DNA from: Nostoc sp. LPT
GTDB taxonomy: Bacteria; Cyanobacteriota; Cyanobacteriia; Cyanobacteriales; Nostocaceae
Direction of reading: 5' to 3'
Assembly (NCBI RefSeq): GCF_017115165.1
Contig: NZ_JABXKF010000110.1
Coordinates: 1-64,000, forward strand
Length of the DNA: 64,000 nucleotides
The position numbers and the translations under genes are program-made. The notes under the pieces are model-generated. The model was not told the origin of the DNA and did not search any database. It worked only from the letters and a program-made list of their open reading frames with translations. How positions within the stretch are numbered: the stretch's first letter is position 1; each line of letters begins with the position of its first letter. Positions 63,396 to 64,000 of this stretch are shown piece after piece.

Positions 63396-63798
63396 ACTCC
63401 GACATGAATAAATTTTCAGATGAATATCAGATATTCTCTTGCAATGAATCAGAAAAAATAATCAAGTATATAGGCATTATTATTAGCTAACCTATAACTA
63501 TGTGCTTCCTCAATCAATCATGGAGCTTTTTGTTAAAGAACACAAGGTATAAATTAATATTTAAACTAGCCTATACAAGGAATATATTTTTCTATATATA
63601 CAAGTCTTCAGAGCATTTATTTTGATATATATCTGCAAATATAGAAGGACAGCTAAATACTAAACAAACAGCTATTTTGCGCTAAAACGGGAACATCTCA
63701 CAAGCCAAGCCAGCGAAGGCAGTTGTAATACATCTGTAAAATAAAATAAAGCGCCTTTTGTCAATCAGTTAAAATACTCAAAATGTTCTTACTAAAGT
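63396..63798. promoter_or_regulatory. AT-rich upstream region of the kdp operon
   Basis: Words such as AATATATTTTTCTATATATAC (about 63581-63601) and TTTTGATATATATC (about 63620-63633) recall the TATATA-rich region before the RCK_C-like gene (55464-55562). No coding frame is credible. The kdp promoter and any regulator sites should lie here. Confidence 0.4.
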
Positions 63799-63837
63799 GG
63801 AGGAAGTGACCGACGTTCACCTCCTCCAATCTTTTTT
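63799..63837 (+). terminator. Hairpin with T-run, terminator-like
   Basis: GGAGGAAGTGA (63799-63809) pairs with TTCACCTCCTCC (63816-63827), one mismatch, loop about 6 nt, followed by AATCTTTTTT. In + orientation it ends no visible protein gene, so a small RNA upstream is conceivable. For the minus strand gene at the window edge it is a hairpin 70 bp after the stop, but without a T-run in that direction. Confidence 0.5.
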
Positions 63838-63895
63838 AATTATCAATGGCCTGCATCTAATAGAAAACGCCAAATTTAAACAAACTAAAAAAGGA

Positions 63896-64000
63896 TTAGT
63901 CAGCCTTAAGTTTCACCCCTTGGAAGCTGTATTCAAAAACTCCATAGGGAAGCGGTTTAGTCTTTTGATCCAGTGGATTTTTATTTAAATCATAGTAACT
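63896..64000 (-). CDS. C-terminus of a protein that continues beyond the window
   Basis: The last 34 codons of a minus-strand gene read YDLNKNPLDQKTKPLPYGVF and EYSFQGVKLKAD before a TAA at 63898-63896. Composition is coding-like and the frame is open to the window edge. Family unknown. Confidence 0.5.
   Translation of the reverse strand, partial: SYYDLNKNPLDQKTKPLPYGVFEYSFQGVKLKAD

Noticed and set aside
63842..63988. 63-codon + strand frame at the right edge
   Set aside because: The opposite strand carries a more protein-like frame (PLPYGVFEYSFQGVKL) that is open to the window edge.

Overview
The window looks like chromosomal DNA of a filamentous, probably heterocyst-forming cyanobacterium of the Nostoc/Anabaena group. 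The signs are many HIP1 octamers (GCGATCGC), heptameric short tandem repeats, palindromic extragenic repeats, a kdpA-kdpB-kdpG-kdpC operon (kdpG is a cyanobacterial gene), many multi-domain histidine kinases and large RTX-type calcium-binding proteins. This assignment rests on recognised families and repeat types; no database was searched.

Layout. 1-3.1 kb: C-terminal part of a giant Ser/Thr kinase-ATPase-GAF-histidine kinase gene, interrupted by an in-frame stop. 3.7-7.6 kb: a short RTX protein, a secreted SnoaL-like protein, an ISH3-type transposase, a MITE and a [2Fe-2S] ferredoxin. 7.8-13.8 kb: an AhpD/carboxymuconolactone decarboxylase-like gene, an alpha/beta hydrolase, and hyuA and hyuB (hydantoinase/5-oxoprolinase) separated by a GNAT gene. 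14-26 kb: a Gly/Ala-rich protein, an amino-acid permease fused to a histidine kinase, a second MITE, a FAD monooxygenase flanked by copies of a 42-bp repeat, an LRR-Roc-COR-TIR protein whose TIR end is cut by a stop codon, and a GH65 phosphorylase. 26-33 kb: a sensor kinase, a GT2 glycosyltransferase, and a translationally coupled acyl-CoA dehydrogenase/PIG-L deacetylase/NodS-like methyltransferase operon whose first gene seems to start at ATT. 33.6-42 kb: a 1265-residue FG-GAP/RTX protein, several small membrane proteins, and a 131-residue protein preceded by nine ~21-bp direct repeats. 42.5-51.7 kb: a double phosphoglycerate-mutase-type phosphatase, a dihydroorotase-like protein without its metal ligands, two more kinases and an isochorismatase-type hydrolase. 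51.8-54.7 kb: a region of decay (kinase fragment, IS630-type transposase fragment, frameshifted glycosyltransferase). 55-64 kb: an RCK_C-like protein, another RTX protein and the kdp operon, with eleven 21-bp repeats between kdpA and kdpB.

How the genes may work together. The kdp genes encode a high-affinity K+-importing P-type ATPase; no complete kdpD/kdpE pair is present. The RCK_C-like gene and kdpA share AT-rich TATATA-type upstream DNA and could be co-controlled, which is a guess. Two RTX genes 52 kb apart share a leader (TTTGTGCCTGAAA about 60 bp before ATTTAGGTAGGTA, just before the ATG). The acyl-CoA dehydrogenase/PIG-L/methyltransferase set with the facing GT2 gene looks like a small pathway for modifying a glycoconjugate or sugar-lipid of unknown structure.

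Repeats and decay are the other theme. There are three MITE-like elements, at least three copies of a GTAGAGACG palindrome family, a cloverleaf-shaped palindrome, and several tandem arrays. Low-complexity repeats of intergenic type have inserted in frame into hyuB and the dihydroorotase-like gene. At least four coding regions are broken by a stop codon or frameshift.
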